From Methanolobus vulcani (GTDB taxonomy: Archaea; Halobacteriota; Methanosarcinia; Methanosarcinales; Methanosarcinaceae), in contig NZ_VIAQ01000020.1 in assembly GCF_006546655.1 (NCBI RefSeq), positions 124,001 through 188,000 of the forward strand: 64,000 nt of DNA. Direction: 5' to 3'. The number at the start of each line of letters is the position of its first letter. The first letter of the stretch is position 1. Positions 27,955 to 36,309 of the stretch are shown one piece after another. The position numbers and the translations under genes were made by a program. The notes below the pieces were generated by a model, which saw nothing but the letters and a program-made list of their open reading frames with translations, did no database searches and was not told where the DNA came from.

Positions 27955-29834
27955 CAGAGTTCACCTCTCTTTTTAATAATCAGAAGTTCAAGCAGTACCA
28001 ATAGTAAGACAAGAATAACCATATACGTATCAAGATATTGTTTTCCTGTATATGAACTGGCACGCACAATACCGGCTCCATTATCGGACTCTGCACGTTC
28101 TATTACATCGTCCCCACTAAGCGTTGTATCCGATTCCTTATCATTATACAGGTTTACTGCAATCTTTTTTCCTGCTACCTGATAAACACCCGTCTCATCA
28201 TAATATACTCGTGTGGTGGTTTCAGTGCTGCCTGGAGTCTCTATTTCCTGTTCTTTGGCAAGTATTGAAATAGTGCCTGTTTTAAGATTATAATCCTGTA
28301 CGTCTCCTGTTCCTCCAAGCCATCCTGCCAGCTTTGACCAGAAGACAGGATATTCAGGCAGGTTATGGAAATTATTCCAGGCACTTTCACCTGTAATATC
28401 ATTAATTCCAAAATACACAGACGTTCCTTCACCAAAAGACCAGTAACTAAGAATTGGGATACCGTCCTCAGTTGCAACAAGAGTGGTCGTGTCTAATCTC
28501 TCTGTAGCATTGAGGTAGTGATACATAGCTACTTCATCAAATTTGATATCCTCACTAAGCCTGGTATCCTGAAGGACTTCAATTGTCACTCCGTCATCTG
28601 CGTCAATTACAGATTCCGGCATAACCGGCATCAGTTCTTTGAGTTCAGTAGCTGCATTACCAGATGATATTGCTTCGCTTGCAATGAAAACAACTTTTCC
28701 GCCACTATTCAGGTAGCTGTTGAGAGCTGATATTTCATTACTTCCGAGTGTTCTCTCTTTGTTAGCAATAACAATCATGCTGTAATCAGTCAGAGCATTT
28801 GGAACACCTTCACTTTGATCTAATTCTATACTTGGTATAAGTGACAGTGCAATCATAGATGGCAGATTATCAACATCCGAAACAAAAAGCAGTTGTCTGT
28901 CAGATATGCCTGGTATGGAAATATAAGCAGTGTTGTCAGCCATCAGACTATCGTCATTTGTAATGGTTACTTCGGTTATACCGGAACCGAGATTTGTTAA
29001 CTGGAACTGTTTTGTTGAATGAGCAGGTATTGCAAGTGAAGTGGATTTTGTATTTCCACTTTTCAGGTTTTCAATTTCTATATCAACTGTTTGCCTGCTA
29101 TTGTAATAGTTCTTGATAACTCCTGTGTATGTGTAACTATCGTCATCTGTTTCAATGCCACCCTGAATGAAACCAACATTATCAGCGTCATTTCCAACGA
29201 TGACAAATTCAACATTAAGACTATAGGACTCTGCCAGTTTCAGGGCATTTACAGGATCGTCCCCGTTCCAGTTTGTGAAATCGGAAATAACAACTATATC
29301 TCCGCCTTCTTCTGAGAGTAGTCTTGTAGCAGCTGAGATTGCACTCGAAAGGTCTGCAACCGTAGATTTAGCCTCAAGTGTATCAAGCATATCATAGGTT
29401 GCATCTGCGCCTTCTCCTTCTATAATTGTCACCGGCGAGCTTTCTGCAAGAATTATAGTATTCTTTTTACTCACGTAGTCCTCTGCCTTTGATATCGCAT
29501 CGTCAAACCTATTATCTGTCTGCATACTTGCGGAAGCATCAATAACAATTACCGTATGGTCACCACTTAGTGCTTCCTCTGTTTCATAATAAGGTGAGGC
29601 AGCAGCAAGTGCAAGCAGTATCAGTACAAGAAGCTGTATAAGGAAGAGCGGGTCTTTGACAATTTTAGAAATAGATGTATAGAATCTTTTCTTCTCTTCT
29701 TTAATATCAAGAAGGAACATAAGTGAAGGAACCTGCACCTGAAGTGGCTTAGGTCTTAACAGATATAGCAGAATAAGTGGAATTACACTTACAAGTGCTC
29801 CCAATGCCAGTACATTATCAAAAGGCATTATCAT
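27954..29834 (-). CDS. BatA-type vWA membrane protein
   Basis: 626-aa protein with the N-terminal BatA pattern (ALGALVSVIPLILLYLLRPK and a second helix IQLLVLILLALAAASP). A vWA domain follows with an intact MIDAS VIDASASMQ. The middle is beta-rich, and a C-terminal membrane helix (YLDTYMVILVLLLVLLELL) ends in a basic tail. It overlaps the DUF58 gene by four bases (ATGA). Its place in the operon predicts metal-dependent binding to partners handled by MoxR. Confidence 0.78.
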   Translation of the reverse strand: MIMPFDNVLALGALVSVIPLILLYLLRPKPLQVQVPSLMFLLDIKEEKKRFYTSISKIVKDPLFLIQLLVLILLALAAASPYYETEEALSGDHTVIVIDASASMQTDNRFDDAISKAEDYVSKKNTIILAESSPVTIIEGEGADATYDMLDTLEAKSTVADLSSAISAATRLLSEEGGDIVVISDFTNWNGDDPVNALKLAESYSLNVEFVIVGNDADNVGFIQGGIETDDDSYTYTGVIKNYYNSRQTVDIEIENLKSGNTKSTSLAIPAHSTKQFQLTNLGSGITEVTITNDDSLMADNTAYISIPGISDRQLLFVSDVDNLPSMIALSLIPSIELDQSEGVPNALTDYSMIVIANKERTLGSNEISALNSYLNSGGKVVFIASEAISSGNAATELKELMPVMPESVIDADDGVTIEVLQDTRLSEDIKFDEVAMYHYLNATERLDTTTLVATEDGIPILSYWSFGEGTSVYFGINDITGESAWNNFHNLPEYPVFWSKLAGWLGGTGDVQDYNLKTGTISILAKEQEIETPGSTETTTRVYYDETGVYQVAGKKIAVNLYNDKESDTTLSGDDVIERAESDNGAGIVRASSYTGKQYLDTYMVILVLLLVLLELLIIKKRGEL

Positions 29835-30712
29835 TTCCCCCTACTGATAGTATTGAAGAATGCGTCAAATATCGGTGTATCTGTTGTGAATGAGTAGAAT
29901 TCGGCACCTACCTTATTGCAAACATCACTTATGTGACCTACATGCTCAGTGAGTTTTTTCTGGTACTCATTTTTCATATCTTCACTGACATAGGTATCAA
30001 GCTTTGATCCGGATTCCAGATCAATGAGTCTGCTATGCCCATGAATTTCAAGAGAGCTTTCTGTTCTGTCAAGTACCTGTACAAGTATCAGGTCGTGGTC
30101 AGAAAGTCGATAAATAGCCGATTCAATTTCCTTTGGATCTTGCAGGAAATCTGATATTATAATTACAAGTGAGCGTGAGTGAATTACTTTACTGTAAACA
30201 AGAGTAGATTCATCGATAGCAGTTTTTCCACCAACAGGAGCAGTTTCAAGTCTTTCTATTGTTTTAAGGAGATATTTTCTTCCTCTTCTGGGCTTTGTAA
30301 TATTCACATCTTCTGCAAAGGTGGATATGGCAAACTTATCATTATCTTTGGTTACAAGGTACGCAAAACCAGAAGCAAGCATAGTTGCATATTCGAATTT
30401 ACTGGGAGCATCACCGCTTGTGTAATCCATACTTTTACTGGAATCCAGAAGAATATGGGTTGTCAGGGATTTATCTTCCTCGAACTGCCTGATATAGAGT
30501 TTCTCAGATCTTGCATAAACTTTCCAGTCTATAGTTTTGATCTCGTCTCCGCTATCATATTCACGGTATCCTTTGGTGTCAAGACCTCTTCCACTATGGA
30601 TGGAACGCCTGCTACCTGCATACGCAGTTGATATTCTTTTCTTTACCATGAAGGTAAAGCGGTCAAGCTGCCTGAAAAACTCAACATCTATATTGTGTCT
30701 CTTGTCGCTCAT
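29831..30712 (-). CDS. DUF58 domain protein (MoxR operon)
   Basis: 293-aa protein with the DUF58 signature GYREYDSGDEIKTIDWKVYA and LYIRQFEEDKS, then a vWA-like core (HILLDSSKSMDY with a MIDAS-like DSSKS). DUF58 proteins nearly always accompany MoxR ATPases. Located between moxR and the BatA-type gene on the same strand. Confidence 0.88.
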   Translation of the reverse strand: MSDKRHNIDVEFFRQLDRFTFMVKKRISTAYAGSRRSIHSGRGLDTKGYREYDSGDEIKTIDWKVYARSEKLYIRQFEEDKSLTTHILLDSSKSMDYTSGDAPSKFEYATMLASGFAYLVTKDNDKFAISTFAEDVNITKPRRGRKYLLKTIERLETAPVGGKTAIDESTLVYSKVIHSRSLVIIISDFLQDPKEIESAIYRLSDHDLILVQVLDRTESSLEIHGHSRLIDLESGSKLDTYVSEDMKNEYQKKLTEHVGHISDVCNKVGAEFYSFTTDTPIFDAFFNTISRGK

Positions 30713-30743
30713 TGCAAGTGCCCTTGTAAGTTAGCAAACTGAT

Positions 30744-31715
30744 TTACTTTGTCTTCTCAAGTATGCTCTTGATAACCTGATCAGTAGTTATGCCTCGCCT
30801 TTCAGCTTCAAATGTGAGCATAATTCTGTGCCTGAGTACCGGATATGCCATGGCATCAATATCCTCCGCACTGACATAATTCCTGCCTCTGATAAGTGCC
30901 CTTGCCTTTGCAGCAAGTATAATACCAATAGATGCTCTTGGAGATGCCCCGTATTCGATAAACTCACTTCCGATACGGGTAGCCATGACTATTTGTATTG
31001 CCCTGTTCCTGATATCATCTGCAACAGGCACGTCCCTTGTGAGTCTCTGGAGGTCAAGAAGTGTATTCTTGTTCACAACCTTATTGACGCTTGGAGTAAT
31101 AGATTTTGTATAGCGGTTTACGATTTCGATCTCATCTTCATAGCTTGGATAATCCACAAGGATCTTGAGAAGGAACCTGTCAAGCTGAGCTTCAGGAAGC
31201 GGGAATGTTCCTTCCATTTCTATCGGGTTCTGGGTTGCCAGTATGAAAAAAGGCTGTTCAAGTATGTAAGTATCATTTCCAACTGTAATTTGCTTTTCCT
31301 GCATTGCTTCCAGCAGGGATGATTGTGTCTTTGGTGATGCACGGTTGATCTCATCTGCAAGTACGATATTGGCAAATATTGGTCCGGGTTCGAACTTAAA
31401 TTCCTTGTGTCCACCGCTTTCTTCTATAATTTGTGTTCCTGTAATATCTGCTGGCATGAGGTCAGGTGTACACTGAATTCTGCTGAAATTAAGGTCCATT
31501 GCTTTTGATATAGTGGAAATTGTAAGTGTTTTTCCAAGACCGGGATTACTTTCAATAAGTGCATGGCCATTACAGAGTATGGCAATTGCTATTTGTTCAA
31601 CTGTATCTGCCTGGCCTACAACTACCTTTCCTATTTCATTAAAAAGAGTCACGAACATATCGCCAGCCATTTTGTATGTTTGCGACAGGTCCCTTGAGTT
31701 CATCTCACTAGCCAT
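30744..31715 (-). CDS. MoxR family AAA+ ATPase
   Basis: 323-aa AAA+ ATPase acting as a chaperone or activator. Walker A is SNPGLGKTLTI, Walker B IVLADEINRASPKTQSS, sensor 1 FILATQNPIEMEGTFPLPEA, and a lid domain has ASPRASIGIILAAKARAL. Length is typical. Second gene of a five-gene operon. Genomic pairing with DUF58 and vWA proteins is a strong family pattern. Confidence 0.93.
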   Translation of the reverse strand: MASEMNSRDLSQTYKMAGDMFVTLFNEIGKVVVGQADTVEQIAIAILCNGHALIESNPGLGKTLTISTISKAMDLNFSRIQCTPDLMPADITGTQIIEESGGHKEFKFEPGPIFANIVLADEINRASPKTQSSLLEAMQEKQITVGNDTYILEQPFFILATQNPIEMEGTFPLPEAQLDRFLLKILVDYPSYEDEIEIVNRYTKSITPSVNKVVNKNTLLDLQRLTRDVPVADDIRNRAIQIVMATRIGSEFIEYGASPRASIGIILAAKARALIRGRNYVSAEDIDAMAYPVLRHRIMLTFEAERRGITTDQVIKSILEKTK

Positions 31716-31780
31716 CTATTATCTCCTTTGTCTTTGTCCTGTGAATTTTATGATTTGAATAAAGCTTTTTTTTATTAGGG

Positions 31781-32686
31781 TCAGGCATTTGCCAGTTCTT
31801 CAAAATATGATTTAATTATACTTTCGTATCCTTCAGGAAAATCTTCATAATATGCCTGGGCTGAAATTACACTGGTTTCATAAGCAGATGATTTTTCAAA
31901 ATCAACATCTTCATCTGTTGCATTTTCTTCGTTTACAAAACCTTCAGCTGAGCTTCCGGAAAGAGTCAGGTCCACATCCACACCGTCGTAAACTATTATG
32001 TCAGTTTCTTGTGTCATGTTAGAATCTGATTCACTTACTTCCTCGTCCTCTTCACTTCCAAATTCGGAAAGACCATCATTGGTATCGTCATTTCCGCCGA
32101 CAAAAGGAAGATCTTCAATAAGTTCTGCTATATCTTCCGGAGTTACAGCGTCTGTACGAACATCATTATCAACGACATAAACAACTGTTGTACTTGATAC
32201 CAGTATTATTATTAATCCAAAGATAAGCTTCCCTTTAATTAGTAAAGTTGAAGAACTAATTTTGCTTATACCTGAAGATACGGTACTTACAAGATCTGAA
32301 ACTATAAGGTTTTCAACACCTGCGTTATCATAAGCAGTACGCAGTCTTTCACTAAGTTCCGGATATTGTTGCTCGATCAGCATGATCGCTTTTTCTTTAT
32401 GATCGCGCAGATGTCTGAGGAATGTTATTAACAACGATAGGAATATTGCAATGATTGCCAGTGCAACAGTTCCAAATGCAATATCCATTCCAAGAATGTC
32501 ATAAGAAGTCCCTGCACGGACTTCAAAACTAGGGAGATGTTGGAATACCTCATCAACATGAATATAGAATAAAAGTAAATACAGAATAATAGCAGTTCCA
32601 AGAAAATCCAGGATTGTGTATAACCTGCGATATCTCTTGAGTGCAGCTTCCTGTTTTTTAATAAAACTCCTGACGTCCATGCCCAT
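31781..32686 (-). CDS. Membrane protein at the head of the MoxR operon
   Basis: 301-aa protein with two closely spaced N-terminal membrane helices (FLGTAIILYLLLFYIHV and VALAIIAIFLSLLITFL). A cytoplasmic segment KEKAIMLIEQQYPELSERLR follows, then a third helix (IFGLIIILVSSTTVVYVV) and an acidic exterior region of about 115 residues rich in Asp, Glu and Ser. DUF7502-like organisation is suspected. Probably a membrane partner of the MoxR-DUF58-vWA system; first gene of the operon. Confidence 0.6.
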   Translation of the reverse strand: MGMDVRSFIKKQEAALKRYRRLYTILDFLGTAIILYLLLFYIHVDEVFQHLPSFEVRAGTSYDILGMDIAFGTVALAIIAIFLSLLITFLRHLRDHKEKAIMLIEQQYPELSERLRTAYDNAGVENLIVSDLVSTVSSGISKISSSTLLIKGKLIFGLIIILVSSTTVVYVVDNDVRTDAVTPEDIAELIEDLPFVGGNDDTNDGLSEFGSEEDEEVSESDSNMTQETDIIVYDGVDVDLTLSGSSAEGFVNEENATDEDVDFEKSSAYETSVISAQAYYEDFPEGYESIIKSYFEELANA

Positions 32687-32744
32687 AATTCACCGCTTTT
32701 TTCTGCAAGGTAGTAATTTACAATGACCTGTATATTAATTGGAT

Positions 32745-33620
32745 TCAATTTGATTCGCAAGTGGAATCGAATTCCTGATACGAACCAAGCATTTTCAACA
32801 TCCCTACGCTCGACTCTATGTTATATATTGCATCTTTTATAATATCATCGCTTATGTTTCCTTCAAAGTCTATGTAGAACACATAGTCTCCCAGAACTTT
32901 TTTTGATGGCCTTGATTCTATCCTTGTAAGGTTGATATTATGCTTTGCAAATTCCCCAAGTATGGAATAAAGTGCACCTGGCCGGTCGCGGTCAAGATAG
33001 ACTATTATTGATGTTTTGTAAGGACTGGATGAATCCGCCTGTTTCAGGGATTTGACCATATTTTCTGTGGTTTCCGACCTTGTAATAACAACAAAACGTG
33101 TGTGATTATGTTTCCTGTCCTGAATATCAGGCATCAGAATATCCAGTTTGTAAACATCCGCAGTCTCCGGGGACGCTATAGCAGCCATTTCCTCAAACTC
33201 AGTTGCAAGTTTTGCAGCATGCGATGTGCTTCCAGTGGTTCTCAGTTCTGCAAGAGGAAACGTCATTTTCAGGAAGTTGCGGCATTGTCCAAGAGCCTGG
33301 GGATGCGATAGTATCACCTTTATGTCTTCTTCCTTTCCTTTTGAAAGAAGGCAGTGCTTTATTGTAACAATTGTTTCACCAATGATGTTTACATCTTTTT
33401 CCAGAAGCAGGTCTAAGGTAACACCTACAGACCCTTCGATAGAATTTTCCAGAGGCACTACACCGATATCGCACTCTTTGTTTTCCAGCATGGAGAAAAC
33501 ATCCTGGATGTCAGAACAATGCTCCAGAACATTGTCGTTTTCAGCTACATTTTTTGCAATCCACTGCTTTGCAGCCTTTTCTGAATATGAGCCTTTAAGC
33601 CCGAGTACTCCAATTCTCAT
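32745..33620 (-). CDS. pheA: Prephenate dehydratase
   Basis: 291-aa enzyme converting prephenate to phenylpyruvate in phenylalanine synthesis. The catalytic part shows GVVPLENSIEGSVG, TTGSTSHAA and the conserved RFVVITRS near the domain end. The C-terminal ACT domain has GALYSILGEFAKHNINL and the ESRPSK motif for phenylalanine feedback. ATG 33620 is preferred to the upstream TTG at 33632 because GAGG lies 7 bases before it. Not fused to chorismate mutase. Confidence 0.93.
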   Translation of the reverse strand: MRIGVLGLKGSYSEKAAKQWIAKNVAENDNVLEHCSDIQDVFSMLENKECDIGVVPLENSIEGSVGVTLDLLLEKDVNIIGETIVTIKHCLLSKGKEEDIKVILSHPQALGQCRNFLKMTFPLAELRTTGSTSHAAKLATEFEEMAAIASPETADVYKLDILMPDIQDRKHNHTRFVVITRSETTENMVKSLKQADSSSPYKTSIIVYLDRDRPGALYSILGEFAKHNINLTRIESRPSKKVLGDYVFYIDFEGNISDDIIKDAIYNIESSVGMLKMLGSYQEFDSTCESN

Positions 33621-33659
33621 TTTTTTCCTCAATGACAGTAATCTAAGAAAATCTTTGCA

Positions 33660-34838
33660 TCATTCTTGTTCAAGTGTTTTAAATATTTTCTTCTCCAGGT
33701 CTTCATGCCTGTTATCAAGAAGAGTTACATCTTTTTCAGCAGTAACAAGTTTTTCTATATATTCATTATCCTTATCGTGAGGCATGGCAGTTATATCCGG
33801 CAGGTCTTTAAGTGCCTGAACTTCAGGATTTATGTTATCTTCCATTTTAGCAAGTGCATTGATCTGCTCTTTTAACTCATCCCTTTTATCGGTATCAGAG
33901 AGGTCTTTAATCTTATCTTCCATGTCCTTTCTGCGATCCGGGAATTTTTCAGTTATTGTATAGATCCTGTCAAGCATCTGGGCCATTATAGCCTTGTCAA
34001 AGATTATATCTTCAGTCTGGACCTCAGGTTCTTTTTCTTTTGGAGCTAGCCTGGTATCTTCTTTTGGTGGCATGCACACATAGTCCTCGCTGAAAACTCT
34101 CTGGTTCATATAAGTGGGTGAGACTATTTCAATGTCTGAATTGTGCAGGTTATCAATGACGTTCTTCTTGAAATCAGATCTTGCAGTGATTATCCTGTCA
34201 ACATCTTTCAGGAGCCCTCCGACTTTGTAGCTTATCGAGAAGTCTCCCAGTTTTTCAACATGCACAAATGGATTTTCAAGCCCTGTAATTTCAGCAGCCT
34301 GAAGAAGACTTTTCTCGATATCCTTTCTGGGTATATTATACCCCAGTGAAACACTTGTAGTAATAATAGTACCTGACGATCTTATGGTCTTCAGGGGTTT
34401 TGAGACAAGAGCCAGATTTGGAATTGTGATGAGATCACGGTCAATAGACTGTACCTGAGTATTCAGGAAGTAGATTTCTGTAACCCTGCCAAAGGTTCCA
34501 TCGGTTTTGATAAAATCCCCTACCCTGAACGGATTTATCAGACGCAGCATGATGCCTGCCATTGCATTTGCTACAAATGTGGTTGAAGAGAATGTGATGA
34601 TGGCACCAATAATGATACTCACAAAGGTCAGGACAAGGTTCTTGTCTTCAACATCAATTGGCAATGTAAAAATTGCAAATAAGAGCCCGATTGCTAATAT
34701 TAATATGTAGATTATTTGCTGAATAATCCTTTCCCTGGAAAAGAGGCTCTTTTTGTGAAACAGAAAATTGAAAATTAGTATTAGCGAGAGGGTTACCAGT
34801 AATGAAATTATTGCCGGGATTAATTGATCTATTTCCAC
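33660..34838 (-). CDS. MscS family mechanosensitive channel
   Basis: 392-aa channel that opens on membrane tension. Three to four N-terminal helices lead into the pore helix and beta domain, with VANAMAGIMLRLINPFRVGDFI and the MscS-type GTFGRVTEIYFLNTQVQSID, IPNLALVSKPLK. The C-terminal 100 residues are a charged coiled extension not present in the minimal channel, which may be regulatory. It precedes pheA on the same strand by about 40 bases. Confidence 0.9.
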   Translation of the reverse strand: MEIDQLIPAIISLLVTLSLILIFNFLFHKKSLFSRERIIQQIIYILILAIGLLFAIFTLPIDVEDKNLVLTFVSIIIGAIITFSSTTFVANAMAGIMLRLINPFRVGDFIKTDGTFGRVTEIYFLNTQVQSIDRDLITIPNLALVSKPLKTIRSSGTIITTSVSLGYNIPRKDIEKSLLQAAEITGLENPFVHVEKLGDFSISYKVGGLLKDVDRIITARSDFKKNVIDNLHNSDIEIVSPTYMNQRVFSEDYVCMPPKEDTRLAPKEKEPEVQTEDIIFDKAIMAQMLDRIYTITEKFPDRRKDMEDKIKDLSDTDKRDELKEQINALAKMEDNINPEVQALKDLPDITAMPHDKDNEYIEKLVTAEKDVTLLDNRHEDLEKKIFKTLEQE

Positions 34839-34979
34839 GCTTACCCTCTGTGATAATGTTTGATGTTATTTCAGCAAACTCTCTTTATTTCGCTCTATTT
34901 TGATAATTCCTTAATTATCAACAATTCATCCTATATATAATGTAGATTGGATAATGGCCCTTCTCACCAATATCATCAA

Positions 34980-35444
34980 CTAATACATTCTTTTATCACT
35001 CTTTTCATCCCATTCTTTGAGAAGCTCAAGACATTCTTTTCTGTCAATGTTGACTATTTCAAGTGTCTCCTCTTCCTCTTCTCCCCTGATCAATTTGTAG
35101 AATAGGCTGTCATCAAAACCTATTGCAGCAACATCTTCTTTGTTAGTTCCAAAATAGATTTTCTTTATTCGTGCCCAGTATATTGCTGCAAGGCACATGG
35201 GGCATGGCTGGGAGCTGGTATAGATTTCACAATCAGAAAGGTCAAATTTCTCTAGTACCTCGGATGCCTGGCGAATTGCCAGAACTTCAGCATGCGCTGT
35301 TGGATCATTGGTAAGCAAGACTTTATTGTGGGCTCTGGATACTATTTTTCCATCTTTGACTACAATTGCCCCGAAAGGTCCTCCGTGGTTGTGTTCCATT
35401 CCCTCTCGTGCTTCATCAATTGCAGCCTGCATGAAATTGTCCAT
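34980..35444 (-). CDS. Guanine-deaminase-like zinc nucleoside deaminase
   Basis: 154-aa cytidine-deaminase-fold enzyme. Zinc ligands are His in NDPTAHAEVLAIRQA and the two Cys of SSQPCPMCLAAIYWAR. Overall sequence, including GGPFGAIVVKDGKIVSRAHN and GFDDSLFYK, follows bacterial guanine deaminase (GuaD) closely, so guanine to xanthine is the likely reaction. ATG 35444; divergent from the 35.6 kb non-coding region. Confidence 0.82.
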   Translation of the reverse strand: MDNFMQAAIDEAREGMEHNHGGPFGAIVVKDGKIVSRAHNKVLLTNDPTAHAEVLAIRQASEVLEKFDLSDCEIYTSSQPCPMCLAAIYWARIKKIYFGTNKEDVAAIGFDDSLFYKLIRGEEEEETLEIVNIDRKECLELLKEWDEKSDKRMY

Positions 35445-35510
35445 GAGACATTATAATTTATCTATTAGTTTTAAATGAACTGGTAGATTTGATTTTTTAA
35501 GAATATTAAT

Positions 35511-35619
35511 CAAAATAAAGCTTTATAGTTAATTAATTCAATGAAATAATGATCAATATAACTTCATACCAATTTCAAAACTTTATCTTCTTTTAATTCA
35601 AAATTAAAGCTTTATTTTG
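35511..35619. promoter_or_regulatory. 15-bp perfect inverted repeat pair upstream of the deaminase gene
   Basis: CAAAATAAAGCTTTA (35511-35525) and TAAAGCTTTATTTTG (35605-35619) are perfect reverse complements 79 bases apart. Each arm contains the palindrome AAAGCTTT, so each may be a dimer-binding site, together flanking the deaminase promoter. Regulator unknown. Confidence 0.5.
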
Positions 35620-35637
35620 TGTTTTTGACTGTAAGTA

Positions 35638-35650
35638 TCTTTATATTCGC
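35638..35650 (+). promoter_or_regulatory. TATA box for the G-depleted RNA candidate
   Basis: TCTTTATATTCGC lies about 26 bases before 35672, where a 13-bp inverted repeat begins, the distance expected if that repeat forms the 5' end of a transcript. Confidence 0.45.
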
Positions 35651-35671
35651 ATTTGAGAATCATCGAATTGT

Positions 35672-35767
35672 AAGATCACATGTTCACATACCACCAACAA
35701 CCAACCACCATCATCACCTACCAACAATGTACCACCATACATATCGTACACCAAAACATGTGATCTT
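35672..35767 (+). ncRNA. Candidate RNA: 13-bp stem with a G-depleted AC-rich loop
   Basis: AAGATCACATGTT (35672-35684) and AACATGTGATCTT (35755-35767) pair perfectly around a 70-nt loop that contains only two G residues and many ACC/CCA units. No reading frame of interest is present. The sequence after the stem is T-rich (TCTTTCT). A single-stranded AC-rich loop on a strong stem suggests an antisense-type sRNA able to pair with GU-rich or Shine-Dalgarno sequences, or the leader of the 35901 gene. This fills most of the 450-bp gap. Confidence 0.4.
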
Positions 35768-35900
35768 TCTAACAATTACAAATTCATATCGTACACCACC
35801 AAAAAACCACCTGAAAAACAATAGCAAGAGATGAAAAATGCACGAAAGAAATTGAGACATTCTGAGGCATTATACTTATAATTATAGGAGGATTGGAGAA

Positions 35901-36194
35901 ATGAAAAAAAATACATTAAACTATATAGTTGATATCCCACTATTAGTGCAGTCAGCCATCGTGAGTGTAACAGGAGTTGTCCTGATGTATGGCAGCCACG
36001 GTACCAGTTTCCTGGGATTTGACAGCAGGGAACTGCTCCATATGCATGAACAGATCGGAATCCTGATGGTTGCGTTCTCAGTAATCCATCTGGTATTGCA
36101 CTGGAAGTGGATGGCTTGCACAACAAGAAACTTCTTCAGCAGCAAAAGTAAATCATCTGTAATGTGCGAAGTAGCACATCCAGTTGAAGACTAA
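35901..36194 (+). CDS. DUF4405-like small membrane protein
   Basis: 97-aa protein with two membrane helices (DIPLLVQSAIVSVTGVVLM and GILMVAFSVIHLVLHWKWM). A His between them (LLHMHEQIG) and one in the second (IHLVLHW) could be haem ligands, as in DUF4405/cytochrome b-like proteins. Start ATG 35901 is preceded by AGGAGG. Role probably in membrane redox. Confidence 0.65.
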   Translation: MKKNTLNYIVDIPLLVQSAIVSVTGVVLMYGSHGTSFLGFDSRELLHMHEQIGILMVAFSVIHLVLHWKWMACTTRNFFSSKSKSSVMCEVAHPVED

Positions 36195-36309
36195 ATTAAT
36201 TATCATCCAGGTATCTGGTATTTTCCAGATATTCTTACCCTTTTTTTCAGCTAATCATAAAGCTATTTATTCCTTCGCGTATTTCCCTGTACTATTATAA
36301 GGTGAAATA

